Positions 20,401 through 27,096 of a stretch of DNA of 46,169 nt are shown here, in pieces (position 1 is the first letter of the stretch; every line of letters begins with the position of its first letter). The notes under the pieces are model-generated. The model saw only the letters and a program-made list of their open reading frames with translations. It made no database searches and had not been told where the DNA came from. Source of the stretch: a virus. The translations under genes and the position numbers were made by a program. The stretch spans positions 1-46,169 of IMG/VR virus record IMGVR_UViG_3300032116_000366; one strand, given 5' to 3'.

Positions 20401-23075
20401 TCAACAGTATAATTAATTACTTTATAAGCACCGCTACCGATCATGTCCGATGTAGCAAAAGGAAAATCAATAACATTAGATTTAGACATCTTATCTAAAA
20501 TTTTATCTACAAATTCCACAATACTACGTTGATCAAAATCTAATTCGCTAGCTAGAGTAATAAAATTATTTTTAAACTTTTCGTATTCGTTGGCTGCGTG
20601 TCTAATAGACTTTATTAGATTAATATCTTTATCACATAATAATGGAAATGCCAATACTCCTAGACTAGCTCGTTTCATAAATCTAGAACCGTTCTGTCTA
20701 TAATTCACTATATCTCTGATATTACTAGCTCCTGGAAATTCTCCTTGGAATCCGGTGTCTACTTCAATCATAGTTTTTAAATGATCATTGGCCTGGCCTA
20801 GAGTAAATTGTTCTAGGTTTTCATTTAGGGGATTTTTTTCTAAAGAATTAGGAATTTCATAATAACCTAAATTTGGCTCGTCGGTCGTAAAGATTTTTAA
20901 AGTTACAGTTTCCCCTGCTTTTAAAGTTTGGTCAAAAACAAAAGTTCTTGTATCTGCTACAAACGTGCTGGTAAAACTTGTGTTAATTTTTTTACCGTTG
21001 ATGTAGAATAATATATGTTCTGTAGCATTGCCTGACCAAATACACGCCGACGATGTTATTGAATTTGTATCACTTTCTATAATAAAAGTGTCAAGGATAG
21101 GTTGTCTTAAATTAGGATTAGTTTTAATCCACCCGTTAAAAAATTCTTCAGTTTGATGATTTTTAAAAAAACCGGACGCTGATAATTTATTAATAGTTTG
21201 TCCAGACTGTTGATATAAAAATGAATCTTTTTCAAAATCAACTTCAAATAAAATATCTCCAGAATTATTAATATTCAAATAGGACAACGAAAACCCTAAT
21301 TCTTTATCTACCGGTCCGTTTCCTATTTTATAGCTAATAAGTTCACTTCCAGCAAAGGTTGATGTTTCATATTTTTGATTGTCGGAAAACGAAACTCCCT
21401 CGTCATCAAACAAATCAAATAACGGAAATTGATTTATAGAAGTTTTTGTTTGACTACGTACCCACTGTTCGCCATCATAATGATACATCCTACCTTTGTT
21501 TAGCACACTACCCTTGGATATGATTATGGCTTCACCTATAATAGGATCAGTATCATTGGTTTCAACTAAACTAATTTGGGTTCTATTAATAGTGTTTGTA
21601 CTAGTTTGAACAGTTATAATCTTTACTTCAAAAATTTTATTCTTAACAAATGGATCAGTGTCATTTAAAAATAAAATTCTATCGCCATCCTCAACCGATT
21701 GCCCGTCAATATTATAACCGGCAGATCCTTCTATAGTTGAAAATACATCTTTAGTAAAATCGTCTATCAAATCAACTGTTTTCTTAGGCGTTGACCCATG
21801 ATTAAACAATTGAATATTTGGAAGGAATTCTATTATAGGACGCTTGGCTCTGTCAGTTTCTGTTAACGACGGCGGTACTCCGTTTATATTAGCAGCATAT
21901 TCTATAACATCTCTATGGAACCATCTATTATAACGTGCCCACGGATTTTTATCTTTACTACTTTTATTAATGGTAATATAGTCTTTTTGTGTAGGATATG
22001 ACGAAGCATCGTCAAAAGGCAAAGTATCGAAGCCGCCATCATCAAAAGTAATTTCTATCTCATTAGAAATAATAGGCGGAATTTCTAGTTCGGCAAAATT
22101 TACTAATTTAATAGATTCGCCAACTCCTTCTACTAGCCATAAACTATCATTGTAGATAGCAGGCTGTACTTTACCTACAAATTGTACTTTTAATCCATTG
22201 GTAAATTTTATATTATTAGAACTTGTGTAATTTACCTTACCAAGAATTTCTTTTTCAACGTCTATAAAAGAATTTTCTAAAACAGACGCAATTACAAAAC
22301 TGCCAACACGATTAATATTATTTTCGCTTTGATAATATAATAATTCTGGAGCATCTAACGGAACTTCAAATGTTATAGTACCAACTTCAATTCCGTTATT
22401 AGTTACACCTTTATTATAATTTTCTTGATTACCTTTGAGATTTCCGGATCTGATAACAAACGGATCACCGGGACTATTAACATCAAAAATATATGTTTGA
22501 CCTCTGTAAAGAGTAAGTTGAGGATTTCTTTTTAATCCGTCTGGGTAGAACAACCATTCGTTCTGGCCGTCTGAACGTACACGATAGCTAGATATAACAT
22601 TTTCTGCTTGGCCGGCTACTGAGACTGTTTCTGGTCCAACTGGCAACCAATAATATTCTCTATAGTTTATAAACTTGTCCCAATCGATAGGAGGGTTCCA
22701 ACTATATTGTTCTTGATAAGTTGCTAAATCGTCTCTTTCAGATAAGTTATTAAAAAATTTTAATTGATTTTTTAAATCAACATAGTCGTATACTTTCTTT
22801 ACTTTCTGACCGCTTTCTATTACTACCGCAGGTTCTAGTTGATAAGATGATCTTAAAGATTTTTCTACATCAACATAAATGTCTTGAGAATTAAATGTTT
22901 TTCCATAACGACGACCAACAAATCCCGACAATCTTTCTAAAGTACCGGGTTGGACTAACGCATCTAGCGTAGTTGAAAGAAACTTATCATTAGTACTTGT
23001 TTTAAAAATATCAGGAAGTAGATCAACGGTTCTTCTTACTGGTAGTTCGCTTTTTTTGAAAATTTTATTTGACAT
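8403..23075 (-). CDS. Giant mosaic baseplate-region protein in the gp7 position (4,890 aa)
   Basis: One uninterrupted frame of 4,890 codons starts at ATG 23075, overlapping the gp6 stop as TAATG. In T4 the gene after gp6 is gp7 (about 1,030 aa), so this is a wedge-position protein nearly five times larger. The N-terminus (DLLPDIFKTSTNDKFLSTTL, FVGRRYGK, NYREYYWLPVGP) matches a type of very large structural protein in marine T4-like phages. Residues ~170-260 resemble a cupredoxin-like domain without copper ligands. Residues ~1415-2840 contain at least six short WxxxxxYxxGDxVxYxGxxYxA modules resembling family 5/12 carbohydrate-binding domains. Residues ~2135-3040 contain FG-GAP-like propeller blades (DEFGHKVVLNQEGTRLFVSA, ERFGSNVSVSPDG). 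Two GxGYxxxPxVxIxGG units lie near 3460 and 3830. The last ~700 residues repeat strand-rich units and end WYDRGASTATTGQGLSYS. Likely role: baseplate periphery and host-surface contact (inference). Confidence 0.85.
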   Translation of the reverse strand: MSNKIFKKSELPVRRTVDLLPDIFKTSTNDKFLSTTLDALVQPGTLERLSGFVGRRYGKTFNSQDIYVDVEKSLRSSYQLEPAVVIESGQKVKKVYDYVDLKNQLKFFNNLSERDDLATYQEQYSWNPPIDWDKFINYREYYWLPVGPETVSVAGQAENVISSYRVRSDGQNEWLFYPDGLKRNPQLTLYRGQTYIFDVNSPGDPFVIRSGNLKGNQENYNKGVTNNGIEVGTITFEVPLDAPELLYYQSENNINRVGSFVIASVLENSFIDVEKEILGKVNYTSSNNIKFTNGLKVQFVGKVQPAIYNDSLWLVEGVGESIKLVNFAELEIPPIISNEIEITFDDGGFDTLPFDDASSYPTQKDYITINKSSKDKNPWARYNRWFHRDVIEYAANINGVPPSLTETDRAKRPIIEFLPNIQLFNHGSTPKKTVDLIDDFTKDVFSTIEGSAGYNIDGQSVEDGDRILFLNDTDPFVKNKIFEVKIITVQTSTNTINRTQISLVETNDTDPIIGEAIIISKGSVLNKGRMYHYDGEQWVRSQTKTSINQFPLFDLFDDEGVSFSDNQKYETSTFAGSELISYKIGNGPVDKELGFSLSYLNINNSGDILFEVDFEKDSFLYQQSGQTINKLSASGFFKNHQTEEFFNGWIKTNPNLRQPILDTFIIESDTNSITSSACIWSGNATEHILFYINGKKINTSFTSTFVADTRTFVFDQTLKAGETVTLKIFTTDEPNLGYYEIPNSLEKNPLNENLEQFTLGQANDHLKTMIEVDTGFQGEFPGASNIRDIVNYRQNGSRFMKRASLGVLAFPLLCDKDINLIKSIRHAANEYEKFKNNFITLASELDFDQRSIVEFVDKILDKMSKSNVIDFPFATSDMIGSGAYKVINYTVEDEGITTFALNEKFDLDTNSSRAVYVYVNDIQMLHGFDYVFDSTFGFVKLLVNLNENDRIEIREYLTTTYNFIPETPTKLGLYKKFTPRIYLDDTLVEPTEVIQGHDGSITIAFGDLRDDIILELEKRIYNNLKIKYDTEIFDVDRFFKGYHGQAIYDVSTIDDVIETDFLKWSNNLGIDIYKNEVYQSENPFTYTYFRATDRNKKLKLPQYWRGIYKFLYDTDRPHTCPWEMLGFSEKPLWWEEEYGPAPYTKGNLLLWEDLEQGIIRQGPTTGANPRYAKPGLLDYIPVDDHGNLLSPQDASAIIDYSLNKINEDFQFGDYGPVENSWRRSSLYPFSIITAACLLTPFEFISTNFNRNKIVKNKLDQLIDKDTGTFIDKQTLTSSVDSDPSGLFTYIQNYLKFNAIDISLLSNTISNLDVRISHKIGGFVEKARQRYILDSKSPTSKSPAVFIPPEDFQIIFNTGSVAKSISYSGIVIEKVDGGFKLFGYDKLNSYFSTYEPYTRVDDPTISVGGVSEKYVDWDAEKFYGKGSLVRYQGLYYRCTVNHLSANSFQNENFTVLPALPIVNDVTAIKRTTFNKFLVKRIPYNAFFSTIQQVVDVILGYSEWLVDQGIVFDDFNKELLVPNDWMLSVQEFMFWTSHNWAVGALITLSPAATLLKIVNAGSVADNILDNFYEYNIFKNDGTKIPASDIQVYRGYNEFILTPLDTQATGIYFAKINFVQKEHVAIFNDRTMFGDVIFDKGPGYRQDRMKLVGFRTTDWDGDYTSPGFIYDSADINPWQAFTDYKLGDIVQYREYYYVSKVSQTGSSDFNFNNWERLDSIPTPSLVANIDYKINQIEDYYELGYQGIDDTEKELARHSIGYQKRGYLDELAQDEVTQFRIYQGFIREKGTTNSITKIFDKLSSLDQDAIEMNEEWAFLMGTFGGSSQFKELELLLNQKDIRLNPQPIIIDSRGLSKSNYQNYILIGSNDFTIGGPEYTFPTKSYPVTESSAGYVYSGDVDFVVKTRTNLYALDITELKDGSKVWVTFDNPGWSVLRYTITDIIIGAVAVVDTTSVALECNKPHGLKVDDIIGINNIKYLEGFWRVKAVDPNTVIIEIAGFDEEPVIDQSSFATISIFETLRVGQYSDLISDRFAAYKEGTKVWLDDNGEGKWEVLEKKRIYKPVDVANYGVAFPTGSGKDVLFLEARNQIISSNPGQVVPAGEVIRESAVVVYGQSEEGLIPLQILNPNSNLRSIFLGSYGEVLASSKDGRWLMVGSPTVSYIPSNYKEVFSPTATYNPGDTVLFAGKLYQAQTTVVGDGSTINIDSQDWKPATEHLANPLGIGLYDVNQGYRQQGALEIFEYDEIFSQYQLRHTIISPRPAHGEKFSSTISLSKREGIEGTSGDVTLTVASIDSVGGILEVSAQGESGLEDARFSNVSGSDISLPGSNATFDVQKTNNTYSVLVRTGGSRYAIGDRIKITGSNLLGLTPFNDLIITVVAVTATGEIVGSATYNNIKGINSILPDEEATFRVTKSGNRYAVTRTSAGSGYSSRSIVRYSGRLYACIKDTRIDLGVWNPSRTYQPGDVVKYPANSTAYYTATGLNTGIVPTDTSKWENALPIFPTNQAYWEQVSGAVFAETAVEWSDLDLTGNKIRYTAGSIIVIPGSELGGEDGEHNITIRVNLVTANSAIDNFSFRGTASSGIIWSGTATAGERQFNDLQGEDVSDPGQGAIFDLVREDGRYNAIVNVAGTRYNVGDQIRILGSTLGGVEEAYYMVVGAPGSKDDMGRSYLYKFDGVSWKHLDDPNFVGIYSSTKNYPIGSRVWYNSDYWQALSNIPAVPNNQPGAGDWEKIAEVTNSILPPSLAYADDGSTIQQPANGDIEFLNIGSSYGTFSAFNKDGSLMVISAPANDTASFENFKGVWRNNINYLAGDTVRRGTFYYNCLVDNINSIPEFSSSTWQENSDSTLGKTGSVFVYEKTSNETFTLIQTIDSDEIELEAGDEFGHKVVLNQEGTRLFVSAPNFDYLGKDQGSVFVFDKTTSGFVLKQKLNGLIMEPGERFGSNVSVSPDGVTLAISAEGAASYKTTIFDRGNTAFDRFVTRFRDSQGKTGKVYVYTNYTGSFVLSEILDQGLNTDEDFGRGLSVSNNSIIVGSPSFISEDPAFEAVRIGRLQKFDKIPNSKPWFTIKQQDDQVNIDLLKNFSFYDKFNNVKLADVDILDPAKGKILSLADQYIDFKTSFDPAVYSVGTEESATDPKQSWQLDKVGTIWWDLSAVKWALYEQNSLSFRNGNWGSTAVGSSVDVYEWVESSYSPSEWNALTGTTEGFSLGITGTARYGDDTNYSVKTNFDTITGLPSGSMYYYWVKNKTTVPEDLDRDLSANQIANYISAPSSAGIPYALLTSKNTFSLVNFNSVIDDDEFLVNIQFYDQEKEINLIHNEYQLLAEGTIQVPNLELENKWIDSLIGEDIAGQAVPDRKLPVKLRYGISSRPRQSMFINRNKAVSLIIDYVNDILKKKPFAEIIDYGNLNLQDEKPALTKNLYDQVLETEKELRFIATSKIKTAKLKANIVNGHINTVDVIDGGYGYKTAPDIKILGSGSGAKFKPTLDNRGSITSVEVINQGKKYLTANLIVRPFSVLVSQDSSVNNFWSIYSLDEKNKEFYRTATQSFDTKNFWKKVDWWLQPFNEKSKIKKTIAGLYEEASVDLAIGDLLRLENYGIGGWAVLERVNATDADISGKYKLVGRKLGTIQIINGFYNTDVESTGYDLSQAFDSNKYDSSASIEFRNILKAVKEDIFKEDLSVEWNKLFFVSLRYVFSEQLYVDWAFKTSFLNAVHNVGILEQKLNYKNDNLSSYQSYIEEVKPYRTKIRNYISKYFNVELANQLTTDFDLPPVWNPETSSIDVIGSNSNQLSQYPWKLWVDNNHYSVVDIKIVSPGKNYSSVPQIIFDGGNGTGAQAQAYISNGKISKIVVTNPGSGYISAPTVMIVGGVGSEIQNAARAVAIIGDSKVRTFDMKMKFDRISKTPKFKSYSFNEKFIEIETFNASAKQTTYKLKYPLSLDKSTITVTLDGSRLLSSQYSVTLTEELINSKTELIGRLILNSAPDEASIVVIEYQKNNEILDSLNRIDKYYKPKDGQLGVEKIRIDDTEGSEVVSDYSQLITGIDYGGTIVQGATFDIGAGWDALPWFTEGWDSSEVNETDFYFLVDGSTTSVLLPEVPKQGIDINIYVKRVTTGKTVRLDFETYNEYQLGDSSYSGEVPPETAIMNTFVGDGSTASIIIPQAANLESGDLLIFRPSTSDGSLVIGGRNSIDAYISGGSLSGMSAYSTATGTTAAEIVLDGDRLISPEQVPAPEENVPGQVLEALSIKVFHSSRSGSSAVKSKIYIADGNTVIFDIGQKIIEKTNILVFVDKFKKDIDTEFVILSENNSIRFIGTIPTAGSVIEIFTMGTGGKGILDYREFTGTGNDRYFITGASFNETVTVFASVDNQPVDVGFINSAQLTDTQDKTLVEFGVAPTEGSRIVLIALNTDQRPLVKINHVEIPLDEAIKEYAIPTFSGLDIDPAGDMLVEINGELLRTVETTYKIYDGNNNIQIGVDTPRDPGTVIFTDLKVFVDNQLKTFGIDFTFTSENNTVTFIKPITLGAVIRIEDSSGRQYSIADTNIVLEQFTEYSTGDTLSITWFERYTELDIVKDEFNGGKVSFSLQRPLIGISYVWVYKNGIRLTPDIDFYVELPRAIYLRQETTESDIIETISFGDRLYKQPLSFEIFKDVLNRNHYNRYRVLDLKLDKDFNYFDNEITLVDASPLASPSKDQPGIITIQGEKIQYYEKIGNVLKNIRRGLFGTAIRAVYPKNTLVVDTGFLEFIPYQEAQEKEDFISDGTSLLVGPLNFLPGKANISNWYRNTIPTNFGRCDQIEVFVGGRRLRKDATKIYDSTVGAYSPAGDIDIEAEFSVDGINENIRLTYPVPAGTRITVIRRQGRLWYDRGASTATTGQGLSYSNTAIAKFLQNSSTKLP
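13955..16680 (-). repeat. FG-GAP-like beta-propeller blades inside the giant gene
   Basis: At least five segments have the blade pattern FG..v..s.DG..l.vgaP. They are GSYGEVLASSKDGRWLMVGS (~16670), SSYGTFSAFNKDGSLMVISA (~14785), DEFGHKVVLNQEGTRLFVSA (~14440), ERFGSNVSVSPDGVTLAISA (~14260) and EDFGRGLSVSNNSIIVGSPS (~14030). Between them are GSVFVFDKT or GKVYVYTN strands, the usual fourth-strand partner in such propellers, and a YYMVVGAPGSKDDMGRSYLY segment near 15100 that fits one more blade. The carbohydrate-binding-like modules are inserted between blades rather than following them. A propeller of six or seven blades is plausible but the blade count is my reading, not a model. Confidence 0.55.
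14555..18835 (-). repeat. Six diverged carbohydrate-binding-like modules inside the giant gene
   Basis: Read on the minus strand, six protein segments share the plan aromatic/Tyr - GD or GS - V - aromatic - YY/LY - about 20 residues - W. Their cores are GKGSLVRYQGLYYRC (~18800), LGDIVQYREYYYVSK (~18010), PGDTVLFAGKLYQAQ (~16530), PGDVVKYPANSTAYYTA (~15680), IGSRVWYNSDYWQA (~14980) and AGDTVRRGTFYYNC (~14650). This is the pattern of small chitin-binding-like modules (CBM 5/12 type). Each is about 45 residues and they are separated by other domains. The similarity is at protein level; the DNA copies are too diverged to align by eye. A partial seventh copy (SIVRYSGRLYACI) lies just upstream of the fourth. 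Confidence 0.55.
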
Positions 23076-26000
23076 TATTTTGCTGTCCTAGTTACAACCT
23101 GACTATTCAAAAGATTTAATTCTGTAGCTGTAATATTGTATAATATTTCAATACTATCCACTGTAGCAGCACTTACTAGAATTTCATCTGGCTGAGCTCT
23201 TATTTCTGATAAACTTCCGTACGCTTGATTTTCTTGTTTTGGTACTAACGCAATATTACTAATATTAGGAGAATTATTAGAAACAATATAAGTGATCAAT
23301 TCGCTAGCAAAAAATCTATCGCCAAAATCCCAATTGCCTACATCAAAAAATTCATTGATACTATTAATTATTCTCACTTTGAGATCGTTATCATTTATAA
23401 CTCGGTTAGGATTTTTTACAACTTTAAAAATTGCCTGAAACTCTGGACTTGCCTTGTCCCCAAATAAAGGAAAATATTTTACAGGATGATAAACTATTTC
23501 ATCGCTGATAGATTTAATTGGGCCGAGCGTAGATCCAAATTGTATGCTTAAACTTTCAGAAGAGGGCTCTGCAGGTTTAGTTGGTAAACCGCCAGTGAGC
23601 CATAATCGATAGTTGTCATCATACGACCTAGTTAAAAGATATATGTCAATAATATTACTGACACTAGGGTCAATTCTTCTATTTTCACTGGCATTATGAA
23701 TGTATTGAAATTTTAAATTATCTCTACCGATATATCCTACATAACTAGGTTCTAGGACAAAAGAACGAGTTATAAGGTCAACTTTTTTAATTAAATTTTC
23801 AGCCCTATCATAAAAATAAATTAATTGGTTATGATCGTAATCATTAACGTTAGCATTAACTTCTTTGTCTACAATAATAAACTTGTTATTAACATTTGGA
23901 ATATAATTAAAGACATCAAATCCATTCTCATCTTGCACTTGTTGGAAAAACACATATTTGTTATTGATATTAGATCCTACTATTTCATCAAATGAATCAG
24001 GATTGTCTATAACTCCGTCGTTGTCGCTATCATAGAACGATATCTTAACAGAATCGGAGCTCTTATAACCGTCTTGAAACCTCACAGAATCAGCTATCTC
24101 AAAAGATATATCATCTTTTAGTGTTTGCTGCCTGTCCACTATTGCTAATACGTCTGCTACGGAAAATAACGGATTTACCTGTCTTAAATTTACTATTTCG
24201 TTGGCTATTTCTGTATTGCTTAATATAGAACTTAAAGGCGAAGTATTAATGGCCAATACTTTAACTTGATCTTTAATTACGGTTCTAGCACGACTGTCGT
24301 ATACTTTTTCGCCTCTATCAAAATAAAATCTGTTTTGTAAAATGCTAGAAAAAATATATTCTGTACCTCTTACTCTAACTCTATATTCATCACCGTCATA
24401 AACAAATGCCACAATCCACGAGGTGTCAACAGCTTCGTTGCTGGTATTACCAGCTTGTCCTAAATTAAAATCATTTTCTAAATCGATGTTTGTAGAGCTT
24501 ATTACTTTCCACATACCATCTAATACATCGTATCTTAAACCAAACGTCTCAGAACTAAATGTTAGATTTAAAATTTCATTTTCAATATCTGTTGGCAATG
24601 TTGTTACAAATTTAGCTACTACTTGACTAGGCAGAGATCCTGTGGGAATATTTTCACTATAGGTTATAGGCCCTTTACCCGAACTTAGATTTCCCTTTCC
24701 AGCATTGGTTCCGTCGCCTATTAATTTAACAACTTTAGTCCATATAAATTTTTTATGATTGGCATTTGAAGGATCATAGTTAACTATTTCTCCGTTATAG
24801 AATGCTTTGTCTGCCGAAGGTGGAATAAATTTAATGAGACTTCCTAGCTCTATATATTTTAAATTACTGCTTGTATAAGATCCAATTTTGATAGGAAACG
24901 AATCAAATACGTTTCCAAAATATCCAGTTGATGCGTTTTCTTCTGTAGTAGATTTAATCCATTTGACATTCACGTCAGCTGTAAAAATTTTATCAAAATT
25001 TGTAAGATAAAAATTATACGTTTGAAAAGAGCTCAGTGCTGGTTGAACTATATTTCTTATAAAATTTAAAACTGTAGCAGAATTAGTATATTTGAAAGAA
25101 TAATATCGTTCTTCGTCTTTTCTATAAATTAATCCGTCATCGGCAAAAATGTTTATTTTAGAATATTTTCCAGAAGCGTCGATGATATCAAAATTTCTAC
25201 TAATGCCACTGCTAGTTCTATTAATGGCTTTGACTTTTATTACTTCCTGCGAGCTTGACAATGGAGCGATATTATAATCTTCTCCGGTAATCATCCTGTT
25301 TTGAGTGTAGTACAAAGCCGGAGCTTTAGATCTAATAGAATCTATAGTCTCCGATGATGAAGCGTTGTCAACAGTATATTCTAAACTTAAAGTTATTGAT
25401 AGACTGTGTTGAGTTCCACGTTTATTAATGTAAGGAACTGATATAGTAATTGCCTTCATTTCTGAAGGATTTACAACATAACTTTGACCGTTGCTTACTC
25501 TATAATAAAATCTAAAAGTTCCTTGAGGTAATTTTCCATACACCCCGTCTGAGAATTGTAAATCTACAGCATCGTTAGCTTGTGTGATTACTGAATAAAC
25601 ATTTCTTTGATTATTACTTAAACTATTAAAAACAATGTTGTTTCCAGCAACTGATGAAACTTCTGTCCAAGCGTTTGTGATATTACTTGAACCATCAATA
25701 GAATATAACCACACATCATCATTATTAATATTTTGAGTAGTAATAGAAACTATTTCATTTGGCGTTGGGCGAGATATACTGAAATCCGCACTTTCTAATG
25801 TTCCTTGTTTAAACATCATGAAGAATCCAGTATTATTACTTGCTGTACCTTTGCCGTCTTGTCTATAAACAAATCCTACTTGTCGACTTGGAACTGGTGC
25901 TTCTTCAAATATAAAATCTCTAAACTCAGCTAGTCCTGTACTAACTAGTTCAAACCCTATAGATCTGCCAGCTACAGATTTGCTGAAGGAAAAAATTGGC

Positions 26001-26587
26001 AGTCCAGAACTAAAAGAATTGAGTCTATACTGCTCTGTTCTAATTCCATCTATAATTTTATTTGATTGTTCTTTTCCAAACTCAACGTTTGGTATCATAG
26101 CAGCATTTAAAATTGATATAAATTGCTCATACCAATTAGAGTTTGCTGGATCGTTCCATACAATAATTTGATTAGATAGATTTGTTCCGTTGCTATCAAC
26201 TAGCCCTTCTGTTGTTGAAACAGATTCAAATTTTAACAACCCCGACGCAGATTTGTTCCTCTTGGCGTTGTAAGACAGCATTCTAGCTAGACGTAATACA
26301 CTTTCTTTTCTATCAGCTAATTCAATAAAATTTTCTCTGCTGTTTAAGTCAATCCTAAATGCTAGGCTCTGCCCTAGAAAAGCTATCAGATCTATTAATG
26401 CTACGTATTCGGAACTTTCTATAAAATCGTTGAAATCTTCTGGATAATTTTCTTTGATATAGTTAATCATTACCCTGCGAAGGTTTTCAAAGTCGTAACT
26501 TTGAAAATCCGCATTACGGAAAGTTTGATAAATTCTAGTCCAGTCTTCAGCTAAAATTAGGTTATTTTGTCTAGTAGTTGTAGTCAT
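23075..26587 (-). CDS. 6: Baseplate wedge protein gp6-like (1,170 aa)
   Basis: The N-terminal ~160 residues are highly characteristic of gp6 in T4-like phages: LRRVMINYIKENYPEDFNDF, SSEYVALIDLIAFLGQSLAF and ENFIELADRKESVLRLARML. gp6 forms the inner wedge dimer that closes the baseplate around the hub. At 1,170 aa it is longer than T4 gp6 (660 aa), as is usual in marine relatives. The central part contains the MITGEDYNIAPL segment also typical of gp6/gpJ-type wedge proteins. A late-promoter match, AATAAATA at 26613-26606, lies upstream, followed by AGGACAC as a Shine-Dalgarno-like site before ATG 26587. The stop overlaps the start of the giant gene as TAATG, so gp6 and the giant protein are probably translationally coupled. 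Confidence 0.93.
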   Translation of the reverse strand: MTTTTRQNNLILAEDWTRIYQTFRNADFQSYDFENLRRVMINYIKENYPEDFNDFIESSEYVALIDLIAFLGQSLAFRIDLNSRENFIELADRKESVLRLARMLSYNAKRNKSASGLLKFESVSTTEGLVDSNGTNLSNQIIVWNDPANSNWYEQFISILNAAMIPNVEFGKEQSNKIIDGIRTEQYRLNSFSSGLPIFSFSKSVAGRSIGFELVSTGLAEFRDFIFEEAPVPSRQVGFVYRQDGKGTASNNTGFFMMFKQGTLESADFSISRPTPNEIVSITTQNINNDDVWLYSIDGSSNITNAWTEVSSVAGNNIVFNSLSNNQRNVYSVITQANDAVDLQFSDGVYGKLPQGTFRFYYRVSNGQSYVVNPSEMKAITISVPYINKRGTQHSLSITLSLEYTVDNASSSETIDSIRSKAPALYYTQNRMITGEDYNIAPLSSSQEVIKVKAINRTSSGISRNFDIIDASGKYSKINIFADDGLIYRKDEERYYSFKYTNSATVLNFIRNIVQPALSSFQTYNFYLTNFDKIFTADVNVKWIKSTTEENASTGYFGNVFDSFPIKIGSYTSSNLKYIELGSLIKFIPPSADKAFYNGEIVNYDPSNANHKKFIWTKVVKLIGDGTNAGKGNLSSGKGPITYSENIPTGSLPSQVVAKFVTTLPTDIENEILNLTFSSETFGLRYDVLDGMWKVISSTNIDLENDFNLGQAGNTSNEAVDTSWIVAFVYDGDEYRVRVRGTEYIFSSILQNRFYFDRGEKVYDSRARTVIKDQVKVLAINTSPLSSILSNTEIANEIVNLRQVNPLFSVADVLAIVDRQQTLKDDISFEIADSVRFQDGYKSSDSVKISFYDSDNDGVIDNPDSFDEIVGSNINNKYVFFQQVQDENGFDVFNYIPNVNNKFIIVDKEVNANVNDYDHNQLIYFYDRAENLIKKVDLITRSFVLEPSYVGYIGRDNLKFQYIHNASENRRIDPSVSNIIDIYLLTRSYDDNYRLWLTGGLPTKPAEPSSESLSIQFGSTLGPIKSISDEIVYHPVKYFPLFGDKASPEFQAIFKVVKNPNRVINDNDLKVRIINSINEFFDVGNWDFGDRFFASELITYIVSNNSPNISNIALVPKQENQAYGSLSEIRAQPDEILVSAATVDSIEILYNITATELNLLNSQVVTRTAK

Positions 26588-26605
26588 CTAATGTGTCCTG
26601 TGTAA

Positions 26606-26613
26606 TATTTATT
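26606..26613 (-). promoter_or_regulatory. Late promoter before gp6 (AATAAATA)
   Basis: The minus-strand octamer AATAAATA matches the T4-type late -10 element in its relaxed marine form (NATAAATA). It lies in the 51-nt gap between gp25 and gp6, 18 nt before the gp6 start, and would give a leader of roughly 12 nt containing AGGACAC. No -35 element is expected, because gp55-type sigma factors recognise only this region. In AT-rich DNA one match alone is weak; the support is its position in a rare gap of the operon. Confidence 0.65.
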
Positions 26614-26638
26614 TTTTTTAAAATATACGCATATTATC

Positions 26639-27082
26639 TTAGAATCTTGGAATATCGGTTCGATTAAAGGCAATAAACATTTCTTCTGTAATATCAAATT
26701 CTATATACTTAAGATCAGCTTCAATTCTTATTCCTTGCTCATTAGGGACAACTGCTATACTTTTAACTTCAATTCTAGGATCTGCTTTAAGTATTCTTAT
26801 AACATCATCCTCTATTACCTTGATATTATTATCATTCATCGGTTCATATATCATAGACCAAATTATAGTTCCAAATTCTGGGTTTTCCATCTTTTCGCCT
26901 TTTTTAATATTAAAGGCGTTCATGATATCTTGTTTGACAAGATCTATATCATATAATTTAAATTTTTGTCGAATAGCCCTGCTGCCAAATCCCTTGTAAG
27001 CAATGCCTCCGCTGATCCTATCATTTCCAGTTGACGCTTTGATCGAATCAACTTTTTTTACATTATAAATTTTATTAGACAT
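26639..27082 (-). CDS. 25: Baseplate wedge protein gp25-like (147 aa)
   Basis: The length is close to T4 gp25 (132 aa), and the core KKGEKMENPEFGTIIWSMIYEP is the signature of the gp25/gpW baseplate family. It is followed by the EDDVIRILKADPRIEV segment that pairs with it in the fold. gp25 sits in the inner wedge and starts sheath polymerisation by strand exchange with the first sheath ring. The extra N-terminal ~15 residues (MSNKIYNVKKVDSIK) are lysine-rich and poorly conserved. A Shine-Dalgarno AAGGA lies 6-10 nt upstream of ATG 27082. gp5 precedes it with a 14-nt gap. Confidence 0.93.
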   Translation of the reverse strand: MSNKIYNVKKVDSIKASTGNDRISGGIAYKGFGSRAIRQKFKLYDIDLVKQDIMNAFNIKKGEKMENPEFGTIIWSMIYEPMNDNNIKVIEDDVIRILKADPRIEVKSIAVVPNEQGIRIEADLKYIEFDITEEMFIAFNRTDIPRF

Positions 27083-27096
27083 TTTTATTCCTTATT

